This document shows positions 55,645-64,000 of a stretch of 64,000 nt of DNA, piece by piece (within the stretch, counting starts at the first letter, position 1; the number at the start of each line of letters is the position of its first letter). The stretch spans positions 1-64,000 of the forward strand of contig NZ_FYEH01000010.1 in NCBI RefSeq assembly GCF_900187945.1, written 5' to 3'. Below the pieces are notes generated by a model. The model searched no databases. It worked only from the letters and a program-made list of their open reading frames with translations, and was not told where the DNA came from. The translations under genes were made by a program, and so were the position numbers. The stretch is from Arboricoccus pini (lineage in GTDB: Bacteria > Pseudomonadota > Alphaproteobacteria > Geminicoccales > Geminicoccaceae).

Positions 55645-55650
55645 CCCCGC

Positions 55651-57186
55651 CTAGAAGCGCGCACTCTGCCGATAAAAGGGCACGTGGCCCTCAGGATCGA
55701 TATAGCCTTCATAGAATGCACGCATGTGCGGCAGCACGGCCTTGGACAGCCGCCGGCGATCCTTTTCGCTCTCGCTCAACTCCCGACTCAGGAGGTCGCT
55801 GATCTGGCCAAGCGCCGCGTCGCGGTCAACCTTGGTGAACCTGCCGCCCTGATAGACGACCTCGCCCGCGACCATGACCGTGTTGACGCCCTCGGTCTTG
55901 GCCCGCTGGATCACCGCATCCAGCACCGGAACCTCGCGGTCGAGATAGGGGTAGCTCACCTGGCGCCAGTCGATCAGGACCATGTCCGCCCCACGTCCCA
56001 CCTCGAGCCGGCCCAAGGTCGAGCCGTAAGGCGTGGTCATGGCTCCGCCCTCGGTCGCCATGCGGAAGACCTGGGCCGGGGTGGGCACGCTATCGTCCAT
56101 GCCCGGCTCCCGATGAGCGCGCAGCACCATGCGCATTTCCTGCAGCATGTCGCGATCGTCATTGATGCCAGCCTCGTCGATGCCGATCGCGACATTGATC
56201 CCCTTGGCCTCGAAGCGGTTCAGGGGAGCCACACCCGAGCGCAGACGGAAATTCGAGCTGCAATTGTGACAGATGCAGGTGCCCGTCTCGGCGATGCGCT
56301 CGATATCTCCCTCCGAGAGCCACACCCCGTGGCCCAGGGTCAGCTTCGGGCCGAGCAGGCCGAAACGAGCGATGTAGTCGAGCGCCGTGCCGCCGCCACG
56401 ACGCCTTGCATACTCTTTCTGATATGCCGTCTCCACCAGATGCATGTGCAACGGGGCATCGTAGCGTTCCGACGTCTCGGCCAGCATCTCCAGCGCCCGG
56501 TCGGAGCACCAGTGCAGATTGGCGGGTGCGAGTTGGATCTTCACCCGTTCCTTCGCCTGATGCTTGCCGTGGAGGTGGCCGAAAAGCTCGATAGCCTCTT
56601 CGGCGCCAAGCTGGAAACGATCGAAATATTTCGCCAGCAGCGGCTTAACGTCATCCGGGACGCGGGCCAGGAAATCTTCGTTGGATTCGTAGACGAGATG
56701 ATTCTGATCTCGCAGCGCGAAGCAGTAGGAGACCCGCATGCCGATGGCTTCGTAGGCCGCGATGACCTGGTCAGCACTTGCCTCAACCTCCGGCAGCCTG
56801 CCCGGCATCCAGCCGTGGATATGCTGCACGGTGGTGATGCCCGACGCGATCATCTCGAAGGCCGAATAGAGCGTGTCGAGATAGAGATCGACATCGCGCG
56901 TGACCATCCGTGTGGCAAACCAGAGTTCCAGCGGCATGTCGGGCGAGCCCAACTGTAGGGGGGTCAGACCTACATGGTGGTGACCGTTGACGAAGCCCGG
57001 CAGCAGCACCTCGTTGCCGGTGCCGATTACCGATGTCTCGGGATTCTGACGCGCCAGATCCTCAAACCGGCCGATCGCCGCGATCACACCGTCTTTCTGC
57101 AGGACAGCGCCATCCTCAATCTGCTCCCAACCGTGCCGGTCAAGGGCGCGCGTGATGACATACTTGCCGCGAATGATGCTTTGCAT
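55651..57186 (-). CDS. Amidohydrolase, metal-dependent deaminase/chlorohydrolase type
   Basis: 511 residues. The TIM-barrel amidohydrolase metal motifs are HxH in GFVNGHHHVGL near residue 70, the distal MHLVET, GHGVWLSE and HNCSSNFRLRSG, with the metal Asp in IGIDEAGINDD. This is the cytosine-deaminase/TrzN/melamine-deaminase-like branch, which removes an amino or halide group from N-heterocycles. It is 25 bases downstream of the importer ATPase. It would supply a ring or amide intermediate to the two C-N hydrolases and the amidase (inference). The substrate cannot be read from sequence. Confidence 0.9.
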   Translation of the reverse strand: MQSIIRGKYVITRALDRHGWEQIEDGAVLQKDGVIAAIGRFEDLARQNPETSVIGTGNEVLLPGFVNGHHHVGLTPLQLGSPDMPLELWFATRMVTRDVDLYLDTLYSAFEMIASGITTVQHIHGWMPGRLPEVEASADQVIAAYEAIGMRVSYCFALRDQNHLVYESNEDFLARVPDDVKPLLAKYFDRFQLGAEEAIELFGHLHGKHQAKERVKIQLAPANLHWCSDRALEMLAETSERYDAPLHMHLVETAYQKEYARRRGGGTALDYIARFGLLGPKLTLGHGVWLSEGDIERIAETGTCICHNCSSNFRLRSGVAPLNRFEAKGINVAIGIDEAGINDDRDMLQEMRMVLRAHREPGMDDSVPTPAQVFRMATEGGAMTTPYGSTLGRLEVGRGADMVLIDWRQVSYPYLDREVPVLDAVIQRAKTEGVNTVMVAGEVVYQGGRFTKVDRDAALGQISDLLSRELSESEKDRRRLSKAVLPHMRAFYEGYIDPEGHVPFYRQSARF

Positions 57187-57211
57187 CGGGATTTCGTCCT
57201 AGAAAAAATCG

Positions 57212-58024
57212 TCAATTGGCGGAGGTCAACGCTTCCTGCTCGGCGAAGGCCCGGTCGACCTCGTCGCGCAGGAGGCCGGTCAGCTCGCGTCGCAGGGCCA
57301 TCGCCTCGGGCGCCTCCACGTCTCGTGGACGCGGAAGGTCGACGTCGATCACGGCCTTGATGCGCCCAGGCCGGGCGGTGAATACGGCGACCCGATCGGC
57401 CAGGGCTACCGCCTCGTCGATATGGTGGGTGACGAACATCACCGAGGCGCCGGTGGCGTGCCACACGTCGAGCAAAAAGCCCTGCATCTTGGCGCGCGTC
57501 TGCACGTCCAGGGCGGCGAACGGCTCGTCCATCAGGAGCACGCGCGGCCGCATCGCCATGGCGCGGGCGACCGAGACGCGCTGGCGCATGCCACCCGAAA
57601 GTTCATCCGGGCGCTTGTCGAACGCCTCCGACAGGCCGGCCCGGGCCAGAACCTCGCGGGCCACTTGGCGACGCTCCTCGGTGGAGACGCCGTGAAGGGA
57701 CAGGCCAAAGGTAACGTTCTGCCAGACCGACAGCCAGGGGAGGAGGGCGGCCTCCTGGAAGATAAGGCTGCGCTCCGGTGCCGGGCCGTTCACCGTCTGG
57801 CCATGCGCCAGGATCGCGCCGGAGGTCAGTTTCTCGAGACCGGCGATCAGATAGAGCAGCGTGCTCTTGCCGCAGCCCGACGGTCCCAGCAGGCAGACGA
57901 ACTCGCCCGGCGCCACGTCGAGGTCAACACCGCGCAGCGCCTCGTGCGCCCGTGGCGAGCCTGCGGCCCAGGTCTTGCCGACGTCCCGGCAGGAAACGGC
58001 GGACGAAGTCATTGCAATACCCAT
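57212..58024 (-). CDS. Nitrate/sulfonate/pyrimidine-type ABC transporter ATPase (SsuB/TauB-like)
   Basis: 270 residues. GPSGCGKST, FQEAALLPWLSVWQNV, LSGGMRQRVSVARAM, LLMDEPFAALD and VTHHIDEAVAL are diagnostic of the SsuB/TauB/ThiZ group. It energises the membrane component encoded immediately upstream, one base before the ATG at 58024; an in-frame ATG at 58012 is an alternative. This family imports sulfonates, taurine, nitrate and pyrimidine or thiamine precursors; an aromatic N-compound fits the downstream hydrolases. Confidence 0.93.
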   Translation of the reverse strand: MGIAMTSSAVSCRDVGKTWAAGSPRAHEALRGVDLDVAPGEFVCLLGPSGCGKSTLLYLIAGLEKLTSGAILAHGQTVNGPAPERSLIFQEAALLPWLSVWQNVTFGLSLHGVSTEERRQVAREVLARAGLSEAFDKRPDELSGGMRQRVSVARAMAMRPRVLLMDEPFAALDVQTRAKMQGFLLDVWHATGASVMFVTHHIDEAVALADRVAVFTARPGRIKAVIDVDLPRPRDVEAPEAMALRRELTGLLRDEVDRAFAEQEALTSAN

Positions 58025-58025
58025 T

Positions 58026-58958
58026 TCAGCCGCCCCCCATGCTGGCCTGCCCCTTGGGCACCCAATAAAGGACGCGTGCCTGAACGGCGCGCAGAGTGAA
58101 ATCGAACACCGAGCCAATGACCCCGATAATGACGATGGTGAAAAAGACCAGACCCGGATTGAAGGTGTTGCGCGCCATCATGATGACTTGGCCCAGGCCG
58201 TAGCCGACTCCGGTTGCCTCGGCGATCAGGACAACCATCCAGGCGCCGAACAGGTTTAGCCGAAGGACGACGAGGAGCCCCGGCAAGATTGCCGGCAGAA
58301 TCACCCGCAGGAAGATCTGCCGGCGTGTGGCACCCATGATGCGGCCCACATTGATGTAATTGCGATTGACCGAATCGATCTGGCTGATCGTCGCCAGCAC
58401 CATGGTGAAAAAGAGGGCAACGAACACCATAAACACGGCCGGCTTGTTGCCGATGCCGAATAGGAAGATGGCAACGGGCAGCCACGCCACCGGCGAGACC
58501 GGTGCCAGGAGGGTGACCGTCGGCAGAACCAGCTTTTCCACCGGCGCCCAGTAGCGAATGGCGATGCCCAGCATCAAGCTCGCCACCGTCGCCAGCAGGA
58601 GGCCAGCTAGGACGCGCAGGATCGTGGCCATGATCGTCAAGAGCACCGCCATGGTCGGCGACGGCCCAGCACTGGCATCGACGCCAATGGTCCATCGCTC
58701 GGCTGTGTTGAAGAACTGAGCCTGCTCGGCAAAGTTTCCGAGAAAGATGTGTGGTGGCGGCAGAAGTCTGGGGTCAGCCCAGCCAATATACCACAAGAAT
58801 TCCCATATTCCGGCAAAGAATGCAATCGACAGGCATGTCCAGAACAATTTTGGCAATGCCCCGAGGATCGCGGCCCATAGCCGAAACATGCGCGACGGCG
58901 CATGTTTCGGCGCATTCGTTCGGCCAGCGCGCGGAGACGCCGTCGCCGTCGTGCCCAT
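58026..58958 (-). CDS. SsuC/TauC-like ABC transporter permease
   Basis: 310 residues with about six membrane segments after a basic N-terminus. LRVLAGLLLATVASLMLGI, SPVAWLPVAIFLFGIG and the coupling loop INVGRIMGATRRQIFLRVILPAILPGLL are the family's BPD-transporter features. It forms the channel for the ATPase that follows. It lies eleven bases after the binding-protein gene. Confidence 0.93.
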   Translation of the reverse strand: MGTTATASPRAGRTNAPKHAPSRMFRLWAAILGALPKLFWTCLSIAFFAGIWEFLWYIGWADPRLLPPPHIFLGNFAEQAQFFNTAERWTIGVDASAGPSPTMAVLLTIMATILRVLAGLLLATVASLMLGIAIRYWAPVEKLVLPTVTLLAPVSPVAWLPVAIFLFGIGNKPAVFMVFVALFFTMVLATISQIDSVNRNYINVGRIMGATRRQIFLRVILPAILPGLLVVLRLNLFGAWMVVLIAEATGVGYGLGQVIMMARNTFNPGLVFFTIVIIGVIGSVFDFTLRAVQARVLYWVPKGQASMGGG

Positions 58959-58969
58959 ACGTTGTTTCC

Positions 58970-60022
58970 TCAGGCCGATTTGTATTTCAGTTTACCATAG
59001 ACCTCCGACGATTCCTTGATCGCCGCTTCCAGAAGGCTCCAATCGATCGCGTCCTTCCCGGGCTTCTTCTTCAGATATCCCATCTCCATCACCGATTCGA
59101 CGCGGGTCAAGATGAAGTCTTCCTGAGCGCGCTGATCGACCTTGGGTGGCTGCTTGCTGGCGCCGATCCGGGCATTCTCGAGCGAGAGCTTGTAGTAAGG
59201 CCCGACCAGTTGCTTGAGCGTCTCCTCGCGCTCGCTCTCGAAGAGATACTGTCCTTGCAGCATGCCTTTGATCAGGGCCTTGATGCCGTCGGGGTTCTTC
59301 TCAATCACCTCCGTGCGGGCGGCCAGCACACAGTCGGAATATTCGGGGCCGTATACGTCGATGCCATCGGACAGCAGCACGGCTCCCTTGACATCCTGCA
59401 AAAGAGCGGAGGCGTAGGGCTCGATGACACCGGCAATGTCGATGGCGCCCGCCTTGAAGGCCTCGACTTGCTCCGGTGTCGAGCCCAGATAGCGGACATT
59501 GATGTCAGAAAAGGACAGGCCGTTCTTCTTCAGCCAGTCGTAGGGCAACACTTCCAGCGTATCGAGCTGGAAGGTGCCGAGGGTCTTGCCCTTGAGCTTG
59601 GCAGGCGTGTCGAGGCCGGGCTGGGCGACGACCGAGCATCCTTGAATGCCGCCGCCGCCGACGATCCGCACCGGCGCGCCGCCATCATAGAGTGCCAAGA
59701 AGCTCGTATAGGGCAGCACGCTCACATCGACCTGGCCAGTGGCGAAGAAGGTCACCTGATCGGCGTTGGTCGGCGTGTTGACGAACTGCAGGGTAACGCC
59801 TTCCTGCTTTGCCAGCTGGCGCGCATGGGTCATGAAAAAGGCGCTGTTGCAAAAGCCGGTGCCATGGGTGCCCTTGAACACCGTATCCTCCGCCGCCTGG
59901 GCCGAAGGAACGAAAGGCAGCCCAATGGTCAGCGCCCCGGCTGCGGTGGTCTTGAGGAAAGACCGCCGGCCGAGACGCATATGGCTCGGATTCGGAAATC
60001 CGCGATCGCAGAATTGGCACAT
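58970..60022 (-). CDS. SsuA/TauA-like ABC transporter substrate-binding protein, Tat-exported
   Basis: 350 residues. The N-terminus MCQFCDRGFPNPSHMRLGRRSFLKTTAAGALTIG has a CxxC-containing leader followed by a twin-arginine core (GRRSFLK), so the start at 60022 is well supported; AAGGAG lies upstream in the leader. The SsuA-like periplasmic binding fold has QVTFFATGQVDVSVLPY and KGKTLGTFQLDT. It would capture the solute for the importer and is the first gene of the operon, opposite the GntR gene at 60369. The CxxC is unusual before a Tat signal. Confidence 0.92.
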   Translation of the reverse strand: MCQFCDRGFPNPSHMRLGRRSFLKTTAAGALTIGLPFVPSAQAAEDTVFKGTHGTGFCNSAFFMTHARQLAKQEGVTLQFVNTPTNADQVTFFATGQVDVSVLPYTSFLALYDGGAPVRIVGGGGIQGCSVVAQPGLDTPAKLKGKTLGTFQLDTLEVLPYDWLKKNGLSFSDINVRYLGSTPEQVEAFKAGAIDIAGVIEPYASALLQDVKGAVLLSDGIDVYGPEYSDCVLAARTEVIEKNPDGIKALIKGMLQGQYLFESEREETLKQLVGPYYKLSLENARIGASKQPPKVDQRAQEDFILTRVESVMEMGYLKKKPGKDAIDWSLLEAAIKESSEVYGKLKYKSA

Positions 60023-60162
60023 GACGCGCGTCTCCTTCGTCTCGATTGAATGTTTCGGGCTGCGACCCCGCGGCCGCCGTCGAGACAGCGGCCATAAAGC
60101 AATCCGCATGCCATTATTTAAAGTGCAGGTTTTACAGGTAGTTAGATGCTTTCGATCAAAAT

Positions 60163-60214
60163 ATTGTAGACAATTTTTGCAGATTGGCGACAAAAAGCAC
60201 ATATTGTATGCAAT
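60163..60214. promoter_or_regulatory. Two ATTGTANNCAAT palindromes: candidate GntR operators
   Basis: ATTGTAGACAAT (60163-60174) and ATTGTATGCAAT (60203-60214) are matching palindromes, 40 bases apart (about four helical turns). They lie in the 346-base gap between the importer operon and the divergent GntR gene. FCD-type GntR proteins commonly bind AT-rich palindromes of this kind, so these are likely its operators. Confidence 0.6.
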
Positions 60215-60368
60215 CTAGCCAGTTGCCGGCCGATTCATAGGCTGATGGCTGGGCATCAAGCGTGGGGCCTGCTATCCGACAGGCATCAAAACATTCTAAT
60301 CATGGGGAATTATAGCGTTGCGGCCAGGTGCTCAGCGCAAACGCACCGGCCGGAAGGGAGCCTGCCAA

Positions 60369-61079
60369 TTGCCTCCGAGCCGGCTGGCAAGCAACGAGAC
60401 CGGGTTTTGGGCAGCGGCCCAGAACGACCCGATCGTCCGAGCTATCGTCGATGCCATTTCCGCCGGACGGCTACGCGCGGGGACCAAGCTCGGCGAGGAG
60501 GAACTGGGCGCCTTGTTTGGCCTCGGGCGGACGCGTGTGCGCCAAGCCCTGCGTGCGCTCAGCTTCGCCGGGCTTGTCCGGCTGGAACCCAATCGCGGTG
60601 CCTTCGTCACCTCCCCTTCGTTTGAGGAGGCCGAGGCGGTCTATGCGGCCAGACGCCTGATCGAGAGCGAGACGGTGCGCGAGGCAACGCGGCACTGCAC
60701 GGCCAACGATATCCGCCGCCTGCGCACCCATTGCCAGGCCCAGGAGGCGGCGAGGGCGGACCAGCCACGCTACATCCGGCTCCTGGCCGAATTTCATCTC
60801 CTCATCGCCGAAATCGGCGGCAACGTCGTCCTTAGTGAATTGCTGGCTCAACTCCTCCCGCGTACCGCCCTTATGCAGGCGCTCTATCAGCCGGCGGGCG
60901 AGGGCGGCGGCGCCTGCCCGACGGACCACCACATGGAGATTGTCGGGCTGATGGCACAGGGCGACGAGGTCGGCGCTGCCTCCAGCATGACCACGCATCT
61001 GACGCGCAACCTGCGCGCCCTGGCTATCACGGAGGAGCCATCGCCGCCATCGGATCTGACGAGCGCCCTTCTCCTCTAG
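60369..61079 (+). CDS. GntR-family regulator, FCD type
   Basis: 236 residues. An N-terminal winged helix-turn-helix (PIVRAIVDAISAGRLRAGTKLGEEELGALFGLGRTRVRQAL, NRGAFVTSP) is followed by a helical FCD ligand domain (AVYAARRLIESETVREA, FHLLIAEIGGN). TTG at 60369 is chosen because a strong AAGGGAG lies about nine bases upstream; an in-frame TTG at 60318 has no such signal. FCD domains bind carboxylates or related metabolites through a metal site. It is divergent from the importer/hydrolase operon and probably represses it through the palindromes at 60163-60214. Confidence 0.9.
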   Translation: MPPSRLASNETGFWAAAQNDPIVRAIVDAISAGRLRAGTKLGEEELGALFGLGRTRVRQALRALSFAGLVRLEPNRGAFVTSPSFEEAEAVYAARRLIESETVREATRHCTANDIRRLRTHCQAQEAARADQPRYIRLLAEFHLLIAEIGGNVVLSELLAQLLPRTALMQALYQPAGEGGGACPTDHHMEIVGLMAQGDEVGAASSMTTHLTRNLRALAITEEPSPPSDLTSALLL

Positions 61080-62323
61080 CGACCGCGCGCGCCGAGCCTG
61101 TCCAACCACCCTGGTCAATGCCTCTAGCCGGATGGATCACGACGTTCGCACAGGCCATACCCTGCGCCGAGACCCCGGCCAAGGCCGGCTTGGCATAGGC
61201 GAACTCTACGCGAATTTGCCCGGAAAGCTCGTCGAGAATGTTGATTTTGTTGACGCCTGGACCATGCAGGAGATCCTGGCGGATCACCCTGGCCTGTCGT
61301 GCCGGCCAGTGCTTCGGCAATCCCTTGGCCGCCACGCATAAGGACCAAAACTTACATCGGAATATTCGCCGTCGACGAGCGGTTTAAGGACACCCGGCGG
61401 CTGATTCCGCGCCTCGTCTCCAAGCTTCTTGCGCCCCGATCAATTCTTCTTCAACGAGCGATAGAGGGTGCTGTCCTTCAACTTCACCGTCAGAAAGGCG
61501 TAGCCGGAGCACGAGGTCATCGCTACACGGTCGCACCGTCTTAGTTGCTGAAACCGCTTCTCAACCAGCTCGTCCACAAGGCCATGCATCGCACGCCCGG
61601 CGCCTTCCCCGCGATGCCGGGCGGCGAAAAAGATCAATCTGGTCGGCGGTCCATCAAAGGATTGGTCTAGGCGCGCAGCCTCCGCTTCTCGCTCATCAAG
61701 TCCCGCGGGGTGACGCCGCCGAAATACCGCTTGCGGCGTCGTGGACAGCCCGTCCCTGGGAGGACCCGGCTTTCTTGTGATGTTCTTTCTGCTCGGCCAG
61801 CAACCGCCTTGCCCCGGCTTTCCCGTGGTCACGCCCGCCGTCTTAGCGGCGAGGATAGCTCGCTGCCGCTATACTTCGCCTGAACCGTGTAGTAGGTCGC
61901 GCACGACATTCCATGCTGATGTCAGCCCTTGTCGCCAACACACTCGTTTTGCCTTTGGCATGACACGTTCTTTTGAAACTTGATCGCGGCTTCGTCACCC
62001 CTCGTTTTAATGGATCTGATCCCGGCTCCGAGCAGACAGAAATCCAACGACGTCATGGGCAACGGGATCGACGCTTCAATAGACAATTTTCAGCGCCGCC
62101 TGAAGAACAGGACTTATATCTTTGCGCGATGGACTATCGAAAACCATGCGTCGGCACAGGTGTTCCGCTTGGGAGGTGTTTGTTGAGGAGGGTGGATGTC
62201 AAGCGCGGCCAAGCACTTGGGCGATCTGTTCTGTCGCCTGCCCCGGAGCAACGGGTCCGACTGGCCCGTCGACCCTGACCATCCGGCCGGTCATTGGCGC
62301 GCTCCCCGTCGAGGTAGCACTCG
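61080..62323. other. Gene-poor, probably decayed region
   Basis: About 1.2 kb with only broken short frames. On the minus strand around 61640-61760 one frame reads RYFGGVTPRDLMSEKRRLRA before a stop, loosely like an IS3 OrfA-type helix, and another at 61440-61832 has a RHRGEGAGRAM stretch loosely like a GNAT motif. Neither is convincing. No intact gene is seen. Confidence 0.4.
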
Positions 62324-63025
62324 ATGAATGACCACGACATGGCGGTGAAGCTCAGAGGCAAGCACCCGATCGAGGATGTCATCTATGAGCGGCTTGTCGA
62401 CGCCATCATCGACAAGCATCTACGCGCCGGTGCGCATCTGAATGAGGTCAGGCTGGCGGAAGCCTACCAAGTACCACGCTCGCGCGTGCGTCGCGTCCTG
62501 GAGCGGCTGCGTGATGAGGATGTTGTCGTTTTCGAGCTCCACCGCGGAGCATTCATCAGCCGACCGACGATCGAAGATGCGTACCAAGTATACGAAGCGC
62601 GCCGGGAGCTCGAGTGCGTCGCCGTAAGGCTGGCATGCCAGCGAGCCACATCTGAGGATATAGCCCGACTGAGCGAGCATCTAGATATAGAGCACGCCGC
62701 CTTCGACAAGCAGGATCCCAGCGTCAACCGTGTTGCGAGCAACTTCCATACATTGATCGCCGATATTGCCGGCAACCCCGTCCTGTCCCGAATGCTTTCA
62801 GGTCTCATCCGGCGCTGCGTGCTCATTCAATCGGTCTATGAGCGTAAGAGCGGCATTCTATGCTTAACGCACGAGCATAAGGCACTTGTCGCGCATATCG
62901 CCGCTAATCGCCCGGACGATGCGGCGCGCGAGATGGCAGATCATTTCAACAATATTCTCTCGAGCCTCGACCTGACCGAAGCCCGACGTCAGGAAGCCGA
63001 CGTCTACGAGTTCCTCCGAAGCTAG
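62324..63025 (+). CDS. GntR-family regulator, FCD type (second)
   Basis: 233 residues. The winged helix (PIEDVIYERLVDAIIDKHLRAG, RLAEAYQVPRSRVRRVLERL, HRGAFISRP) and the FCD domain (VYEARRELECVAVRLA, FHTLIADIAGNPVLS, HEHKALVAHIAANRPDDAAREMADHF) are complete. The FCD histidine set for metal binding is present. It is paralogous in type to the gene at 60369 but not close in sequence. It precedes the PuuE-like gene by about 100 bases on the same strand and probably controls it through the palindrome at 63087-63102. Confidence 0.92.
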   Translation: MNDHDMAVKLRGKHPIEDVIYERLVDAIIDKHLRAGAHLNEVRLAEAYQVPRSRVRRVLERLRDEDVVVFELHRGAFISRPTIEDAYQVYEARRELECVAVRLACQRATSEDIARLSEHLDIEHAAFDKQDPSVNRVASNFHTLIADIAGNPVLSRMLSGLIRRCVLIQSVYERKSGILCLTHEHKALVAHIAANRPDDAAREMADHFNNILSSLDLTEARRQEADVYEFLRS

Positions 63026-63086
63026 CCAACAATCAAACTCTTGAAGAGGCAGAAAGATTTTCGGCACGTCTTTTGCTTGATGTGGT

Positions 63087-63102
63087 TGCACGCAATCGTG
63101 CA
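63087..63102. promoter_or_regulatory. Perfect 16-bp palindrome upstream of the PuuE-like gene
   Basis: TGCACG-CAAT-CGTGCA is a perfect inverted repeat starting 38 bases before the ATG at 63125. It is a strong candidate operator for the GntR-type product of the preceding gene, which would make the PuuE-like gene a regulated unit. Confidence 0.6.
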
Positions 63103-63124
63103 TACATTTTTGCCGGAAATCTGC

Positions 63125-64000
63125 ATGCCGCCTTCTCCGCACCTGCGACCCGAGCGCAATCTCGTCGGCTACGGCAGACAGACACCGACCGGCGCCTGGC
63201 CGAACGGCGCTCGGCTGGCGATCAACGTCGTAGTCAATTATGAGGAAGGCTCGGAGCGCTCTTTCGCCATGGGCGATGCAGATCAGGAGCCGATGACCGA
63301 ATGGGGGAGCTATGCCTTCCCCAAGGACATCCGCAATCTGGCCATGGAGTCCATGTATGAGTATGGCTCGCGCGTCGGCGTGTGGCGTATTCTCGATTCG
63401 CTGGCCGATGCACGAATCCCAGCGACCTTCTTCGCCTGTGCCGTGGCATTCGAGCAGAATCCGGCCGTGGCACAAGAAGTCGTGGCGGCCGGCCACGAAG
63501 TCTGCAGCCACGGTTATCGTTGGGAGGAAGTGTTCCGTCTCTCCGAGGAAGAGGAGCGCGAGCATATTCGGCTGGCCGTAAGCTCCTTTGAAAAGACGTG
63601 CGGCAAGCGACCTGTCGGCTGGTATTGCCGCTATGGGCCTAGCATCCGCACGCGGCGACTGGTTACCGAAGAGGGGGGATTTCTCTACGATTCCGACGCC
63701 TATAACGACGACGTGCCCTATTTCGTCACGGTGGACGGCGTACGCCGCCTCGTTGTGCCCTACACGTGCGACGTCAACGACATACGCTTCTGGAATTCAC
63801 CAGGCCTCTCCCAAGCCGACGATTTTTTCCGCTACATGCGCGAGACGTTCGACGTGCTTTACGCCGAGGCCGCGCGTGGCCCGCGCATGATGTCGATCGG
63901 GCTCCATCCGCGAATGATCGGCAGGCCCGGACGCATTGGCGCCCTGAAGCGCTTCTTCGACTATGCCCGCGGGTTCGGCAATGTCTGGTTTGCGACGCGC
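63125..64000 (+). CDS. PuuE-like allantoinase / polysaccharide-deacetylase-family hydrolase, 3' truncated
   Basis: 292 residues are visible and the frame is still open at the window end. The PuuE-type features are INVVVNYEEGSE near the N-terminus, YGSRVGVWRILDSL, and GHEVCSHGYRW carrying the metal-binding His. RPVGWYCRYGPS and LHPRMIGRPGR follow. PuuE-type enzymes are cofactor-light allantoinases or cyclic amidohydrolases of the NodB/polysaccharide-deacetylase fold. A hydantoin-like ring could be the target, which matches the neighbouring C-N hydrolases. The ATG at 63125 lies 22 bases after the end of a perfect palindrome. Confidence 0.88.
   Translation, partial: MPPSPHLRPERNLVGYGRQTPTGAWPNGARLAINVVVNYEEGSERSFAMGDADQEPMTEWGSYAFPKDIRNLAMESMYEYGSRVGVWRILDSLADARIPATFFACAVAFEQNPAVAQEVVAAGHEVCSHGYRWEEVFRLSEEEEREHIRLAVSSFEKTCGKRPVGWYCRYGPSIRTRRLVTEEGGFLYDSDAYNDDVPYFVTVDGVRRLVVPYTCDVNDIRFWNSPGLSQADDFFRYMRETFDVLYAEAARGPRMMSIGLHPRMIGRPGRIGALKRFFDYARGFGNVWFATR

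Noticed and set aside
55411-56958. A 515-codon plus-strand frame over the amidohydrolase
   Set aside because: The minus strand has complete amidohydrolase metal motifs; no motif is seen here.
61440-61832. A 130-codon minus-strand frame with RHRGEGAGRAM that could be a GNAT acetyltransferase
   Set aside because: The remaining fold elements are missing and the surroundings are broken frames, so it is probably decayed or a chance frame.

Overview
The window is a GC-rich, densely packed stretch that by gene content and codon style looks like an alphaproteobacterium of soil or rhizosphere type (inference; no rRNA, tRNA or other taxonomic marker was seen). Almost all of it is accessory metabolism: transporters, local regulators and catabolic or biosynthetic operons. 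It could be a chromosome or a megaplasmid. No CRISPR array, phage module or intact insertion sequence was found. Both ends cut genes: an NRPS at the left and a PuuE/polysaccharide-deacetylase-type hydrolase at the right.

Region 1 (1-14508) is a hydroxamate-siderophore locus in two convergent halves. The plus-strand half holds the 3' end of an NRPS (carrier plus terminal condensation domain), an ornithine/lysine N-hydroxylase, a TonB-dependent receptor and an IucB/AlcB-type acetyltransferase. The minus-strand half holds an MbtH-like protein, a phosphopantetheinyl transferase, a TauD/SyrP-like Fe(II)/2-oxoglutarate hydroxylase and a FhuCBD-type importer. Together they suggest an N-acetyl-N-hydroxy-ornithine (or lysine) peptide siderophore that may carry a beta-hydroxylated residue. 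An SDR gene and a gene-poor stretch sit between the halves.

Region 2 (14518-19938) has a deleted MDR-oxidoreductase remnant, a LysR regulator and a 2,2-dialkylglycine decarboxylase (a dgdR/dgdA-like pair). A decayed island follows, with a YfbU-family pseudogene and two small unknown genes.

Region 3 (19939-30326) is a minus-strand operon: inositol-phosphatase-like enzyme, oligopeptide-type ABC importer, M20 carbamoylase and two small-molecule kinases. A DeoR-type regulator is divergent from it. The substrate is unknown.

Region 4 (30834-41915) is a minus-strand operon pairing a sugar-type (CUT2) ABC importer, with two paralogous binding proteins, with three bacterial-luciferase-like monooxygenases of the NtaA/DszA/SnaA type and a DszC/SfnB-like flavoprotein. 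This implies import and oxidative cleavage of an unidentified C-S or C-N compound.

Region 5 (42987-52399) is a complete Nit1C nitrilase cluster: MSMEG_0572-like protein, nitrilase, radical SAM, GNAT, AIR-synthase-like, glycosyltransferase, MSMEG_0570-like protein and flavin oxidoreductase. An LnmK/Pnap_2097-like hot-dog enzyme follows it, and a MocR-type regulator is divergent across an AT-rich, palindrome-rich promoter region. This is the best candidate for a poorly described biosynthetic system.

Region 6 (52631-64000) is an operon of a SsuABC/TauABC-like importer plus amidohydrolase, C-N hydrolase, racemase-like protein and amidase, probably for breaking down an N-heterocycle or amide. A GntR regulator is divergent and two matched operator-like palindromes lie between. 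After a gene-poor stretch come a second GntR gene and the PuuE-like hydrolase, with a perfect palindrome upstream of the latter.
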